Below, piece by piece: positions 8,276 through 15,919 of a DNA stretch of 64,000 bases (its first letter is position 1; every line of letters starts with the position of its first letter). The notes under the pieces were generated by a model that saw only the letters and a program-made list of their open reading frames with translations, searched no databases and was not told the DNA's origin. The translations under genes and the position numbers were made by a program. Source of the stretch: Candidatus Hodarchaeota archaeon (lineage in GTDB: Archaea > Asgardarchaeota > Heimdallarchaeia > Hodarchaeales > Hodarchaeaceae); assembly GCA_016840285.1 (NCBI GenBank), contig JAEOSR010000032.1, forward strand, positions 1 to 64,000, written 5' to 3'.

Positions 8276-9607
8276 ATGGTTGAAAATAATTTAACTATTT
8301 CTCTTATATGGATTGGACATGTCGATCATGGGAAATCAACGACTCTAGGACATTTATTATTTCAAATAGGAGCCATAGATCCTCGAGCCATGGAAAAACT
8401 GAAAGAAGAAGCTGAACAACATCAGATGGAATCATGGCAGTGGGCTTATATTCTTGATACACTTCCCGAGGAAAAACAGCGGGGAATCACTGCAGATGTT
8501 GCATTCTATCCATTTAAAACGGAAAAGAGAAATTTTATACTTATCGATGCACCTGGACATCGTGATTTTGTTAAAAATATGATTAGAGGTGCAGCACTAG
8601 CTGATGCGTGTGTATTGGTTGTCAGTGCAGTACCAAATGACCTTAAATCTGGATTAAAGACTGGAGGTTATCAAAATCCAGGTGGACAGACTAGGGAACA
8701 TGCCATATTAGCGTCAGTATTAGGAATTAATCAGCCAATCGTTGCCATCAATAAAATGGATCTAGTAGACTTTCAAGAAGAACGTTTTTATCAAGCTGTC
8801 GCTCGTATTAAGTCTTTATTTCAGGAAATTCAATCATCTTGGGCTAAAAATCTTGATGAAATACCATTCATCCCCATTAGCGGTTTAACAGGGGAAAACT
8901 TAACTCGCTCTTCTGAAAATTTCCCATGGTATTCAGGACCTACTTTGATTGAAGCTTTAAATTCATTAAAAGGTCGTGTGACCCGAGAAGAGTTAGGGAT
9001 GAGGTTTGTTACCTATGATTTGGATGAAAGGCATGGTTTTGGAACTTTACTATTAGGAAAAGTCTTAGGAACACCACTGGATGTAGGAGACTTGGTTACG
9101 ATACTACCCCAAGGAAATTCAGCAGAGGTGAAAGATGTTTGGATTCAAGAAGATAAAACAGCACGAATTGAACCAGGTAATTATGGATCAGTTCTATTAC
9201 GAAGTATAGATAAAGATTCATTAGAAGAAGGGATTGTGTTAACACATGAACAATCAGATTATCGTTTTGCTTCTCTTATTCGAGTGAGATTATTAGTTCT
9301 TGAAGGATCTCTCGTACCAGGTTCTTCTCTGATTCTTCACTGTGGAACTTCTTATACAACAACACAAGTTTCAACAATTTCCAAAATTTTAAAGGAAAAT
9401 CCAAAATACAAGAATATATCTCGAGATTTTGAGGGTCGAATAAATATTGCCTTCAAAGGTGAATTAATTGAAGTGGACCTAATCCTTGACTCTGGAATAG
9501 TCGTTGAAAAGTTTTCTGACTATCCAGAATTAGGGAGGATAATATTACGACATTCTGGACAAACAATCGCAGTTGGCGTTATTCATGATATACTAAAACA
9601 GAATTAA
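8276..9607 (+). CDS. EF-1A paralogue with eRF3/Hbs1-like features
   Basis: A 443-residue translational GTPase with GHVDHGKSTTLGHLLF (14-29), DAPGHRDF (91-98), GGQTREHA (about 136-143) and NKMD (159-162). The G domain is more standard than that of the upstream gene. Domains 2-3 depart from EF-1A: the IGG-IGTV signature is lost, and segments such as EPGNYGSVLLRSI and SLVPGSSLILHCGT look more like eRF3/Hbs1 domains. GLTGENLTRSSENFPWY also recalls the GLTGANL/GLSGENL blocks of eRF3/Hbs1. Known archaea generally use one EF-1A with aRF1 and aPelota. The family is clear; which role it has is inference. Confidence 0.8.
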   Translation: MVENNLTISLIWIGHVDHGKSTTLGHLLFQIGAIDPRAMEKLKEEAEQHQMESWQWAYILDTLPEEKQRGITADVAFYPFKTEKRNFILIDAPGHRDFVKNMIRGAALADACVLVVSAVPNDLKSGLKTGGYQNPGGQTREHAILASVLGINQPIVAINKMDLVDFQEERFYQAVARIKSLFQEIQSSWAKNLDEIPFIPISGLTGENLTRSSENFPWYSGPTLIEALNSLKGRVTREELGMRFVTYDLDERHGFGTLLLGKVLGTPLDVGDLVTILPQGNSAEVKDVWIQEDKTARIEPGNYGSVLLRSIDKDSLEEGIVLTHEQSDYRFASLIRVRLLVLEGSLVPGSSLILHCGTSYTTTQVSTISKILKENPKYKNISRDFEGRINIAFKGELIEVDLILDSGIVVEKFSDYPELGRIILRHSGQTIAVGVIHDILKQN

Positions 9608-9680
9608 AGGACTACGTGCTTCTGCTTAAAAAAATTAGAACTATTCTTGAAACCCTCTCATTTTAGAGAATAATGATCTC

Positions 9681-10256
9681 TTATCGTGCGCTTAATGCGA
9701 CACGTTCGATATCTTGCTTTCTTTTTATCGCATTAGAGTTCGGATTATTGGTAGATGCTAAAATAAGTTGCTCTGCTAGGATTTCATCAAAAGCTCTTAC
9801 ATTGTTGAAAGCTGATTTCCTAACTGATTGAGCTAATAAACGTAGTGCCACATCAACCCGACGCTGAGGAGCACTATCTACAGCTGTATGATAGACTATT
9901 CCACCGTACGAGATACGCGTTGTCTCTTCTCTTGGTGCGCAATTCACAATAGAATCAACGAGAACTTGTATTGGATTACCACCTGTTTTCAACTCAATTA
10001 TCTGTAAGGCCGACTTCACAACATTAAGAGCCATGATCTTTTTCCCTGTATTCTTTCCGGGACTCATTAATTTATTTGCCAGACGTTCAACAATGTGCAC
10101 ATAGGATTTATGAAATCGTTTATGCTCATGACGCCCTGCACTATGAGGAACAAGTCTCTCGGTTAAATTAATATAACGAACAAGTCCAACATCTTTGATT
10201 TCGATATCTTTACAATCCCAAAGGCCAAATATCTTCATTTCTTCAGAAATAACCAT
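9681..10256 (-). CDS. rpsG: 30S ribosomal protein S7 (uS7)
   Basis: Head protein that nucleates 30S assembly at the mRNA exit side. It has the RFHKSYVHIVERLANKLMSPGKNTGKK block, the NCAPREETTRISYGG stretch and the RRVDVALRLLAQSVRKSAF segment diagnostic of archaeal S7. At 191 aa it is normal for archaea. It lies 19 bases downstream of S10. Archaeal str operons usually run S12-S7-EF2-EF1A-S10; here S10 precedes S7 and EF-1A is convergent, so the cluster is rearranged. Confidence 0.96.
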   Translation of the reverse strand: MVISEEMKIFGLWDCKDIEIKDVGLVRYINLTERLVPHSAGRHEHKRFHKSYVHIVERLANKLMSPGKNTGKKIMALNVVKSALQIIELKTGGNPIQVLVDSIVNCAPREETTRISYGGIVYHTAVDSAPQRRVDVALRLLAQSVRKSAFNNVRAFDEILAEQLILASTNNPNSNAIKRKQDIERVALSAR

Positions 10257-10275
10257 TTTAATCTTCCGCTTGTCC

Positions 10276-10599
10276 TTATGTCCTTAATTCGATTTCAACA
10301 AAAATCGAACGAGAGACATTCAATCTTATAATTTGTCTCATTGTTCTGTCGTCTGCATCGATGTCTATCAACCGTTTATGAATTCTCAACTCGTAATCTT
10401 CCCAAGTTGCGGTGCCCTGTCCGCTTGGTGACTTTCTTACAGGTAATTTCAACTTTTTTGTTGGTAAAGGAATGGGACCTCGCATCTTTACTCCAGACTT
10501 CTCTGCAATTCTTTTCATTTCGTTGCAGATTCCGTCAAGCTGGCCAACATCGGTACTCATTAACCGAATTCGCGCTACGGACACCAAGATTAGATTCAC
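10276..10599 (-). CDS. rpsJ: 30S ribosomal protein S10 (uS10)
   Basis: A 107-residue small-subunit protein with the S10 signatures RIRLMSTDVGQLD, MRGPIPLPTKKLKLPVRKSP and HKRLIDIDADDRTMRQIIR. The C-terminus IFVEIELR matches the archaeal form. First gene of the S10-S7 pair. The 276 bases upstream to the tRNA-Ser gene should hold its promoter. Confidence 0.95.
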   Translation of the reverse strand: MNLILVSVARIRLMSTDVGQLDGICNEMKRIAEKSGVKMRGPIPLPTKKLKLPVRKSPSGQGTATWEDYELRIHKRLIDIDADDRTMRQIIRLNVSRSIFVEIELRT

Positions 10600-10875
10600 C
10601 TGATTGTATATGTAATTCTTTCTGTTAGATTGCTCAAATGGGAAGTATAATTTGGAGTTATAAGGATTGTTGGTTTTTACATCCTTTCTTCTACCTAAAT
10701 TAGTAATAACATCGGAATTGCTTTAAGAGTTCTCAATTCAAGGAATCAAAGCTGCATTTGAATCCTAATCATTAAATCAAGCATGCTTTAGCCAAATACT
10801 TTCTAGAAAAGATAGAAGAATGACCCAAGAAATCATGGTTATGTGAAAGAAATGAATGAGATAAAACGTGTAGAG

Positions 10876-11045
10876 CGCCGGGGGAGGGATTTTCTTTCAG
10901 GGTAATAACATCCTGAAATTCGAACCCTCGAGTACAAAAGTACACTGGCTTTCGGTCACAGAGCAAAAATCTTCAATGTCTCAAGGCCAGCGCCGTTATA
11001 CAGGGTGATGGTGAACCATTAACCCGTCCACTTGGCTACCCCGGC
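10876..11045 (-). tRNA. tRNA-Ser(TGA) with introns in the D-loop, anticodon loop and T-loop
   Basis: GCCGGGG (11045-11039) pairs with CCCCGGC (10883-10877); the discriminator is G, as in archaeal Ser tRNAs. D-stem GCC/GGC encloses a D-loop with about 29 extra bases. The anticodon stem CTGGC/GCCAG holds loop CTTGAGA (anticodon TGA) with an inserted stretch before the 3' stem strand. The variable arm is GTAC-TTTT-GTAC, giving a class II tRNA. T-stem GAGGG/CCCTC is interrupted after TTCGAAT by about 29 bases containing a TTCAGG/CCTGAAA hairpin. Total 170 nt against about 85 expected mature. Confidence 0.82.
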
Positions 11046-11065
11046 AAAATGGATAGTTAATGATT

Positions 11066-11521
11066 TTATGGGCTAGTTTTAAAGTCATACATCACAATAG
11101 TGCCTGCTGCTGCGATAATAGTGATAATAATACCCAAGATTAATAATGTAATGGAAGTTCGCACATCATATGCAAAACGAGTGGAATAATGAATTAAATA
11201 AAGGCCTCCTGAACCTATTCCAAAAAATAGTCCAGCAATGAGAGACTCGACCAAAAACTGTTCGCTTGTTGATTTAAAAACTGGCACAAGTTGGGTGGCA
11301 GTTTGCCCCATTGGTAATGGCTGTTCCGTAAGATCGTAAAGTCCTCCAGCTAAAATGAATACTGTGACAAAGAGTATTAAAGCTAGAATATATTTATGGG
11401 GAGCTTCATAGGGGAGTTCAATATCAGGAACCCTAAAATCGATTGTCGGTTTTTTAAGACCAGGAATCCAGGGGAGTCGAGGAAAATACCCCTTCTCTCT
11501 TTCAGGTTGTTTTTTTGACAT
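11066..11521 (-). CDS. OSTC/Ost3-Ost6-like oligosaccharyltransferase membrane subunit
   Basis: A 151-residue protein with a cytosolic proline-rich N-terminus and three TM segments (about 44-64, 90-112 and 121-144). Motifs in order are KYILALILFVTVFILAGGLYD, a Pro-rich loop with PLPMG and PVF, then EQFLVESLIAGLFFGIGSGGLYLI. They line up by eye with human OSTC (MTVYALVV...[37 protein letters not shown]). The family stabilises STT3 in eukaryotic N-glycosylation complexes. This would be a eukaryotic-signature protein; the assignment rests on pattern similarity. It sits downstream of nothing obviously glycosylation-related here. Confidence 0.7.
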   Translation of the reverse strand: MSKKQPEREKGYFPRLPWIPGLKKPTIDFRVPDIELPYEAPHKYILALILFVTVFILAGGLYDLTEQPLPMGQTATQLVPVFKSTSEQFLVESLIAGLFFGIGSGGLYLIHYSTRFAYDVRTSITLLILGIIITIIAAAGTIVMYDFKTSP

Positions 11522-11732
11522 ATTGATAACCTTTAGGATATGTTCAACATAATAATTTTCGATTTGCTCTTCTTTCTTGAGGCCGTGATTGTACTATTTC
11601 AAGTTTGAAGGTCATTTGGAACTAGATTACGATTAATGTGACTCTAGAGGGTAATACTAGCAATAAATGTACGGGATGGGGAGCAATGAGTCTAGCTTAA
11701 TTTCTTTTCGAAATCAAAGAATAATGAAATAT

Positions 11733-12836
11733 TTAATTAGTTTTTGAATTTCCTTGGACATCTGGTTTTTTTTTCTTATTTAAAATGTTTTTAAAGTCAA
11801 TATGACCCATTCCCTCAAGATCGGAAATATTGATCACAGTCAGATAAGAATTTTCCTTTGAAGAGTCAAGATCTTCAAAGTTATTATCATCATCCAAAAA
11901 CCAAATTGCTTTCTTTTGCAGAAATCTTGAAAGACTTTTAATCAATATAAACCTATCAGAATCATTTTCATCATTTGAGGATGTTACACCAGTGATCATA
12001 GGATAGGTGGTGTCTATTCGATTTTTAGAAGGAGAAGGATTGGTATTTGGTTTAGAAAGCCCATCAAAAGGTTCAGATCTAAACCAAAGGACATCAAATT
12101 CTTTATCTGCTAAATAATTCGTTATTTCTTTTTGTAATTTGGATCGGGGTTGCTTATAATCTTTTAATGTATGCTGACATTCGTCGTTGAACTGATTTTC
12201 TAGTATATCTAATGGTACGTCTAAGTTGTTGCCAAGGATCTTACTTATGATTTTGAAATACTTTGTTTTGGGAAAACTTTCCCCTTTTTCATATTTATAA
12301 AGTGACTGCCTTGTAATTCCAGCTTTTTTTGCTAGAATGGTCATATCGAGTTTTAGTTGCTTTCTACGCGTTTTAAATTTTTCCTTAGAAAGATTGACAT
12401 AAACTCCTCCCCGATGTGTAAACTTTGAGATTTTTGCTGATTCTAAACCCCTTTCATATTGAAGAAACATTTGTAATGTTCTCAATGAGATTGCAGAAAC
12501 ATTATGCCTACGATATAACGTTCCTTTCTTGATGTGTTTACTAGTGGCGTAATGAGATATTAATAAGGGAAACCCAGAGACGAGTTTTGATATCAGTTGC
12601 AGATCGATTGAAGTTTGTTTTTTAAAAAGGTCTAAGTCTACTACCACTTTTGTAATGATTTGGTGCTCACTTGATTTTACACTCATCAAATCCTTTTTTT
12701 TCGCAATGAAATCAAAAGCATTAGATTGAAAATTTTCGTTCCACAAAGAATATCCTGCATTTTGGAATTCATTCTTTGTTTGAGTAACCAACTTTTCTTT
12801 CGTGATGGGTTCCTGGATTGACATTGGATATTCCAA
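11733..12836 (-). CDS. COG1395-type predicted transcriptional regulator (HTH XRE)
   Basis: A 367-residue protein. Residues about 5-130 form an alpha/beta domain resembling an inactive nuclease-like fold (VVVDLDLFKKQTSIDLQLISKL). Residues about 150-205 form a Cro/XRE helix-turn-helix (LKTRRKQLKLDMTILAKKAGITRQSLYKYEKGESFP, quoted in parts: LAKKAGITRQSLYKYEKGES). The remainder is a less conserved C-terminal domain. This order matches the archaeal COG1395 predicted regulators. Targets are unknown. Single gene, downstream of a tRNA pair. Confidence 0.75.
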   Translation of the reverse strand: MEYPMSIQEPITKEKLVTQTKNEFQNAGYSLWNENFQSNAFDFIAKKKDLMSVKSSEHQIITKVVVDLDLFKKQTSIDLQLISKLVSGFPLLISHYATSKHIKKGTLYRRHNVSAISLRTLQMFLQYERGLESAKISKFTHRGGVYVNLSKEKFKTRRKQLKLDMTILAKKAGITRQSLYKYEKGESFPKTKYFKIISKILGNNLDVPLDILENQFNDECQHTLKDYKQPRSKLQKEITNYLADKEFDVLWFRSEPFDGLSKPNTNPSPSKNRIDTTYPMITGVTSSNDENDSDRFILIKSLSRFLQKKAIWFLDDDNNFEDLDSSKENSYLTVINISDLEGMGHIDFKNILNKKKKPDVQGNSKTN

Positions 12837-12870
12837 GAGTTTTCTTAAAGTAATAAGGCTTTGAAATTAG

Positions 12871-12950
12871 TAGACCAGCCGAGACTCGAACTCGGGTTTC
12901 ATGGTCGTCCAAGGGTGAATCCCATGGGAGCTCCGCCTTGCGAAGACGGA
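12871..12950 (-). other. tRNA-like 3' half (tRNA-Ala-related pseudogene or split-tRNA half)
   Basis: The minus strand has a good T-arm (CCGAG-TTCGAGT-CTCGG), then CTGGTCT and A, which looks like a 3' acceptor strand with discriminator. Upstream of it is an anticodon arm CCGTC-TTCGCAA-GGCGG identical to that of the neighbouring tRNA-Ala, separated by about 30 bases that form a CATGG/CCATG hairpin. No 5' strand able to pair with CTGGTCT (AGACCAG or wobble variants) is present in the 70 bases upstream. It is either a decayed tRNA-Ala copy or one half of a tRNA expressed in pieces. Confidence 0.4.
12926..12949 (-). repeat. 24-bp direct repeat shared with the tRNA-Ala anticodon region
   Basis: Bases 12926-12949 are repeated exactly at 13045-13068 inside the adjacent tRNA-Ala(CGC). 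The repeat covers the anticodon stem-loop, the variable loop and the first bases of the T-stem. An exact 24-bp match 119 bases apart points to duplication of the tRNA gene or recombination between copies. Confidence 0.85.
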
Positions 12951-13021
12951 GGGAGGTGATGATTCTATCTTAATAATTTTTTCTTTTATATTAATATCAT
13001 TCTTATTAGCTTTCCTTTTGA

Positions 13022-13128
13022 TGGACCGACCGGGATTTGAACCCGGGAGCTCCGCCTTGCGAAGACGGCGTGAATGACCGGACTTCATGTAGATGCTAGT
13101 TCTTTGCATTCTATTTCACTATCGGCCC
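13022..13128 (-). tRNA. tRNA-Ala(CGC) with a D-loop intron
   Basis: GGGCCGA (13128-13122) pairs with TCGGTCC (13029-13023), discriminator A. The anticodon arm is CCGTC-TTCGCAA-GGCGG (anticodon CGC) and the T-arm is CCGGG-TTCAAAT-CCCGG. D-stem GTGA/TCAC encloses 42 bases instead of about 10, implying an intron of roughly 31 bases in the D-loop. The anticodon loop is uninterrupted. Length is 107 nt before splicing. Confidence 0.85.
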
Positions 13129-13489
13129 AGGTTACATTTCCAAGTTGTTGAATGTTGTTAGATTGTACTCTAAATCGTAAATATACTGGATTACATAAAC
13201 TTTGATTTTTTTCTATATTGGAAACAAACTTATTTTCGACAAAAACCGCTATTTTAATAAAAAGTAAAATATTTTCTTAGGTTTTTAAAGTGAGTAAAAT
13301 CATCTTTATGTTAGTTGTTAAAAGTTTGAAATTCACTTTCAAATCTGAACATGAAATCAATCGTAAGAAGGTAATTTGATAAAAATTTTTCGGAATACCA
13401 CTGGAAAAAGAAGAAAACAGATTAGTCTCTCCCTTTCAACTCATATTACCTGATTAATGTTGAAGTATAAAGAAAAGAAAAGAAAGTGA
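13129..13489. other. Intergenic, no gene seen
   Basis: These 361 AT-rich bases lie between the tRNA-Ala gene and the 3' end of the stalk-protein gene. I see no convincing ORF, tRNA or repeat. Confidence 0.5.
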
Positions 13490-13807
13490 TCATCCAAACA
13501 AAGAGGATAAACCAAGATCATCACCCTCTTCTTCTTCCTCCTCCTTTTCTTTTGCTTCCTCAGTTTTTCTTTCTTTTACATCTTTGGTAGATTTAGACGC
13601 GCCTGAGATTCCAGGGACTGCAGTTGTCATTAAAGAAGCCCCTTTGATAGCCTCATCAATATCTATAGATGTGAGTGTTGCTACAAGGCCTTTAATTTTT
13701 GAATCATCTGGCTTTCCACCAGCAGCTTTGATAATTGCATCAATTCCCTTTTCTGTGATCTTTTTACCCGATGAGTGTAGAACTAGAGCAGCATGTAAAT
13801 ATTGCAA
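13490..13807 (-). CDS. rpl12: Ribosomal stalk protein P1 (archaeal L12)
   Basis: A 105-residue acidic stalk protein of the archaeal/eukaryotic P1/P2 type (unrelated to bacterial L7/L12). The N-terminal dimerisation domain has MQYLHAALVLHSSGKKITE. A hinge is followed by a Lys/Glu-rich tail ending GDDLGLSSLFG, the motif that recruits translational GTPases such as EF-1A and EF-2. L11, L1 and P0, which usually precede it in archaea, are not in this window. Confidence 0.95.
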   Translation of the reverse strand: MQYLHAALVLHSSGKKITEKGIDAIIKAAGGKPDDSKIKGLVATLTSIDIDEAIKGASLMTTAVPGISGASKSTKDVKERKTEEAKEKEEEEEEGDDLGLSSLFG

Positions 13808-14126
13808 TTAATTTCACTTCCTCATAATAAACAAGTACTATTCTTTTTTATGGTTCTTGATGAGTCCTAACAACACTATTGATTATTTTTGCTATATTCA
13901 CACTTCGTAGTATCAGTTAGAACTATCTTACTTCTATTTTTTGCATTTTTTGCCTTTAGTTTATCTGTGTAACGGAAAGAATTCTAATTGTCCTGCAATA
14001 AAAACTGATCTAATCCCTTTCCCAGAATAGCGGGGCGTCAATATCACCTAAGAACATTAGAATGTAAGACACATTTCAATTCTGCTAGAGATTTCCGTAA
14101 AAAGACATTTTGAAATAAGAATAACT
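13808..14126. other. Upstream region of the stalk-protein gene
   Basis: This 319-base region between the rpl12 start and the tRNA-Trp 3' end should contain the rpl12 promoter. No ORF or structured element is evident. Confidence 0.45.
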
Positions 14127-14325
14127 TGGGGACGGCCGGATTTGAACCGGCGATGTTCGGACACCTTGCAACTAGCAGAGGTGACACCGAGTTTCCTCAT
14201 TTTTCCAGAACTTCATCATGAGTTTCAGTTAACCCAGTGGAGTTCACAGGGGGTTCTGGAGCCCGGCGCGATACTTGTCCGGTCCCGCTAGAAGCTAACG
14301 GAACCACTAGCTTCGCTACGTCCCC
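14127..14325 (-). tRNA. tRNA-Trp(CCA) with D-loop intron and long anticodon-loop intron
   Basis: GGGGACG (14325-14319) pairs with CGTCCCC (14134-14128), discriminator A. The D-stem GCGA/TCGC encloses about 41 bases, so about 31 are intronic. CTCCAGA follows CCGGG, giving anticodon CCA. About 93 further bases separate it from the 3' anticodon strand TCCGA and the T-arm GCCGG-TTCAAAT-CCGGC. The 27:43 pair looks mismatched (C-A). Archaeal tRNA-Trp often has a long intron at position 37/38 that is also a box C/D guide RNA. Confidence 0.85.
14163..14255 (-). ncRNA. Possible box C/D guide RNA inside the tRNA-Trp intron
   Basis: Within the intron, ATGATGA (14219-14213) is a perfect box C (RUGAUGA). 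CTGA (14228-14225), a perfect box D, lies five bases before it, the arrangement of internal D'-C' boxes or of a circularised intron. The nine bases after box C (14212-14204) contain GTTCTGGA, complementary to TCCAGAAC at the anticodon/intron junction of this same pre-tRNA. In Haloferax the tRNA-Trp intron guides 2'-O-methylation of its own tRNA. Outer C and D boxes are not clear here. Confidence 0.5.
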
Positions 14326-14479
14326 AATGAATGCTGAATATAATCTTAATCCTTGGCGAGAGGAAGAAGAAGTTCCTTTTTATAAATTTTGGGATTGTTT
14401 TGGTTGGTAAGGAACCTCGAGACTTTATTACAATGAACGCTAGGGTCAAGTCGCTAATTTCAATCAGTAATAATTGACG

Positions 14480-15193
14480 TTATAGACAAGTGATATCCAG
14501 AAAATCGATAATGAGTCGTTGAGAGAGAGTACATGGGGACGTTATCTTAAGGAACCATGAAAAAAAGTCAAAACAATATGGTGCCTCTGTTAAAACAGTC
14601 GAATCATGAGATAATACGACTTCCTTGGTTTGATTTCTTAGATACCAATCGACAGCTTTGTAGATCTCACATGAACCTGTTAGATCAAATTCTTGAAAAA
14701 ATGTAGAAACCAGTTTTGCGTGTTCTTTACTAAAGCTGATTTGTTTGTCGAAGTAAAAATGAATGCTACTTGGTTCTAATTTCATTAATAACTTGAAATA
14801 AGGGAATAAGAATTCACGATCAATCCGCAAATCCCTTTTCGTATGTAATGAAGAAAATATGTCCCTTAAAATGCCATCCCGACAAATTAAAACTGGGTCG
14901 TTGTTTTTAAGAGAATAAAACGTAGTTAGCTGATTGTAGGCGTCGATATGAAATTCTCTTCCCTTTAATGAATCAGAATCTCTTATTAAATTATTCCGAA
15001 TTGTATGAACTAAATTCGAAGGGAGAGCAGCACGGTTTAAGATATTTCTTATTTTATTATCGAGGTTATAATGGTTTGCTACAAAAGTAAGAGCACTTTT
15101 TTTAGGATAATCCTGGTCTAATAAGTAAATCAAATCACAATATGCTTGGTTTAGAGATGACTCGTCTTGAATGGATGAATTAAAAGGAAACAT
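14480..15193 (-). CDS. DUF434 family archaeal protein
   Basis: A 237-residue soluble protein. The N-terminal part, AYCDLIYLLDQDYPKKSALTFVANHYNLDNKIRNILNRAA read in pieces (YLLDQDYPKKSAL, FVANHYNL), matches the DUF434 pattern of a Gly/Asp-Tyr-Pro-Lys-Ser-Ala-Leu motif followed by a short helical domain. The C-terminal half contains VLICRDGILRDI and a VLSHDS segment, as in the partner domain of these proteins. The function is not known. It abuts the RdgB stop without a gap and is probably translationally coupled to it. Confidence 0.7.
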   Translation of the reverse strand: MFPFNSSIQDESSLNQAYCDLIYLLDQDYPKKSALTFVANHYNLDNKIRNILNRAALPSNLVHTIRNNLIRDSDSLKGREFHIDAYNQLTTFYSLKNNDPVLICRDGILRDIFSSLHTKRDLRIDREFLFPYFKLLMKLEPSSIHFYFDKQISFSKEHAKLVSTFFQEFDLTGSCEIYKAVDWYLRNQTKEVVLSHDSTVLTEAPYCFDFFSWFLKITSPCTLSQRLIIDFLDITCL

Positions 15194-15781
15194 TTAATCT
15201 ACCAAGAGATTTTTTTTTAAAAAATTAATCAATTTTTGAGTAGCAAGAAATCGATGTGAAAGTGTATTTTTCTTAAGACCTAATTCACCGTAAGTTAATA
15301 TCCCATCACATTTAGGAACAAAAATAGGGTCATATCCCCATCCTAAGTCAGAAATACTATAAGATATACGGCCTTGTACTCGTTCTGTGAAAATTTTAAT
15401 TTCGTTCTTAATTTTTAAGGCAATACTCGATTGAAAATAAGCTTCTCGCTTCTCAAACTTTTCCATCAGGGTTAGAATCCCCTTCAAACCAAGTGTCTTG
15501 AAAATATAAGCTGAATATGGGCCTGGAAATCCATTCAACTGCTTAATAAAAAGACCTGAATCTTCTACAAAAATGAGTTTGTGCTTAATTGTTTCAGCAC
15601 ATTTCTTTAATGAAAAAACTGCAATCTCTTCTAAATCTGATGATTGGATTTCTACTAAGTTGGTTTGCAGTAATTTTAATTGAATTAATGTATATTTTTT
15701 AAATATTGTATTAATCTCATTATATTTGTGTAAGTTACTTGTAACAAAGAATATTTCTGGATTTCTAGTCGAATCAAGCAT
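15194..15781 (-). CDS. rdgB: Non-canonical purine NTP pyrophosphatase (RdgB/HAM1 family)
   Basis: Hydrolyses ITP, XTP and dITP to the monophosphates, keeping deaminated purines out of nucleic acids. Family motifs: TSNLHKYNE (about 14-22), EDSGLFI (about 72-78) with the metal/substrate acid residues, GWGYDPIFVP (about 147-156) and the terminal SHR (about 175-177). The usual length is about 185-200 aa, and this is 195. It is directly followed by the DUF434 gene. Confidence 0.94.
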   Translation of the reverse strand: MLDSTRNPEIFFVTSNLHKYNEINTIFKKYTLIQLKLLQTNLVEIQSSDLEEIAVFSLKKCAETIKHKLIFVEDSGLFIKQLNGFPGPYSAYIFKTLGLKGILTLMEKFEKREAYFQSSIALKIKNEIKIFTERVQGRISYSISDLGWGYDPIFVPKCDGILTYGELGLKKNTLSHRFLATQKLINFLKKNLLVD

Positions 15782-15919
15782 AAATAGGGAGGATTATGAA
15801 TGGTGAAATAAAATTTATGAATCATTCAAATTCTCCATCAATTGATTGATATTAGAGGTTAAACCTTCTAGTACTTTGTAAAGTAGGCTTATGAATCATT
15901 ACTTTTGGTGTAGTAATAA

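Noticed and set aside
8276..9607. Second GTPase as SelB
   Set aside because: No C-terminal SelB domain 4 and no EF-Tu-like GHVDHGKT-x-L pattern of SelB; length and domains fit EF-1A/eRF3/Hbs1.
12867..13109. 80-codon minus-strand frame
   Set aside because: It runs straight through the tRNA-Ala gene and the tRNA-like half; a shadow of RNA genes.
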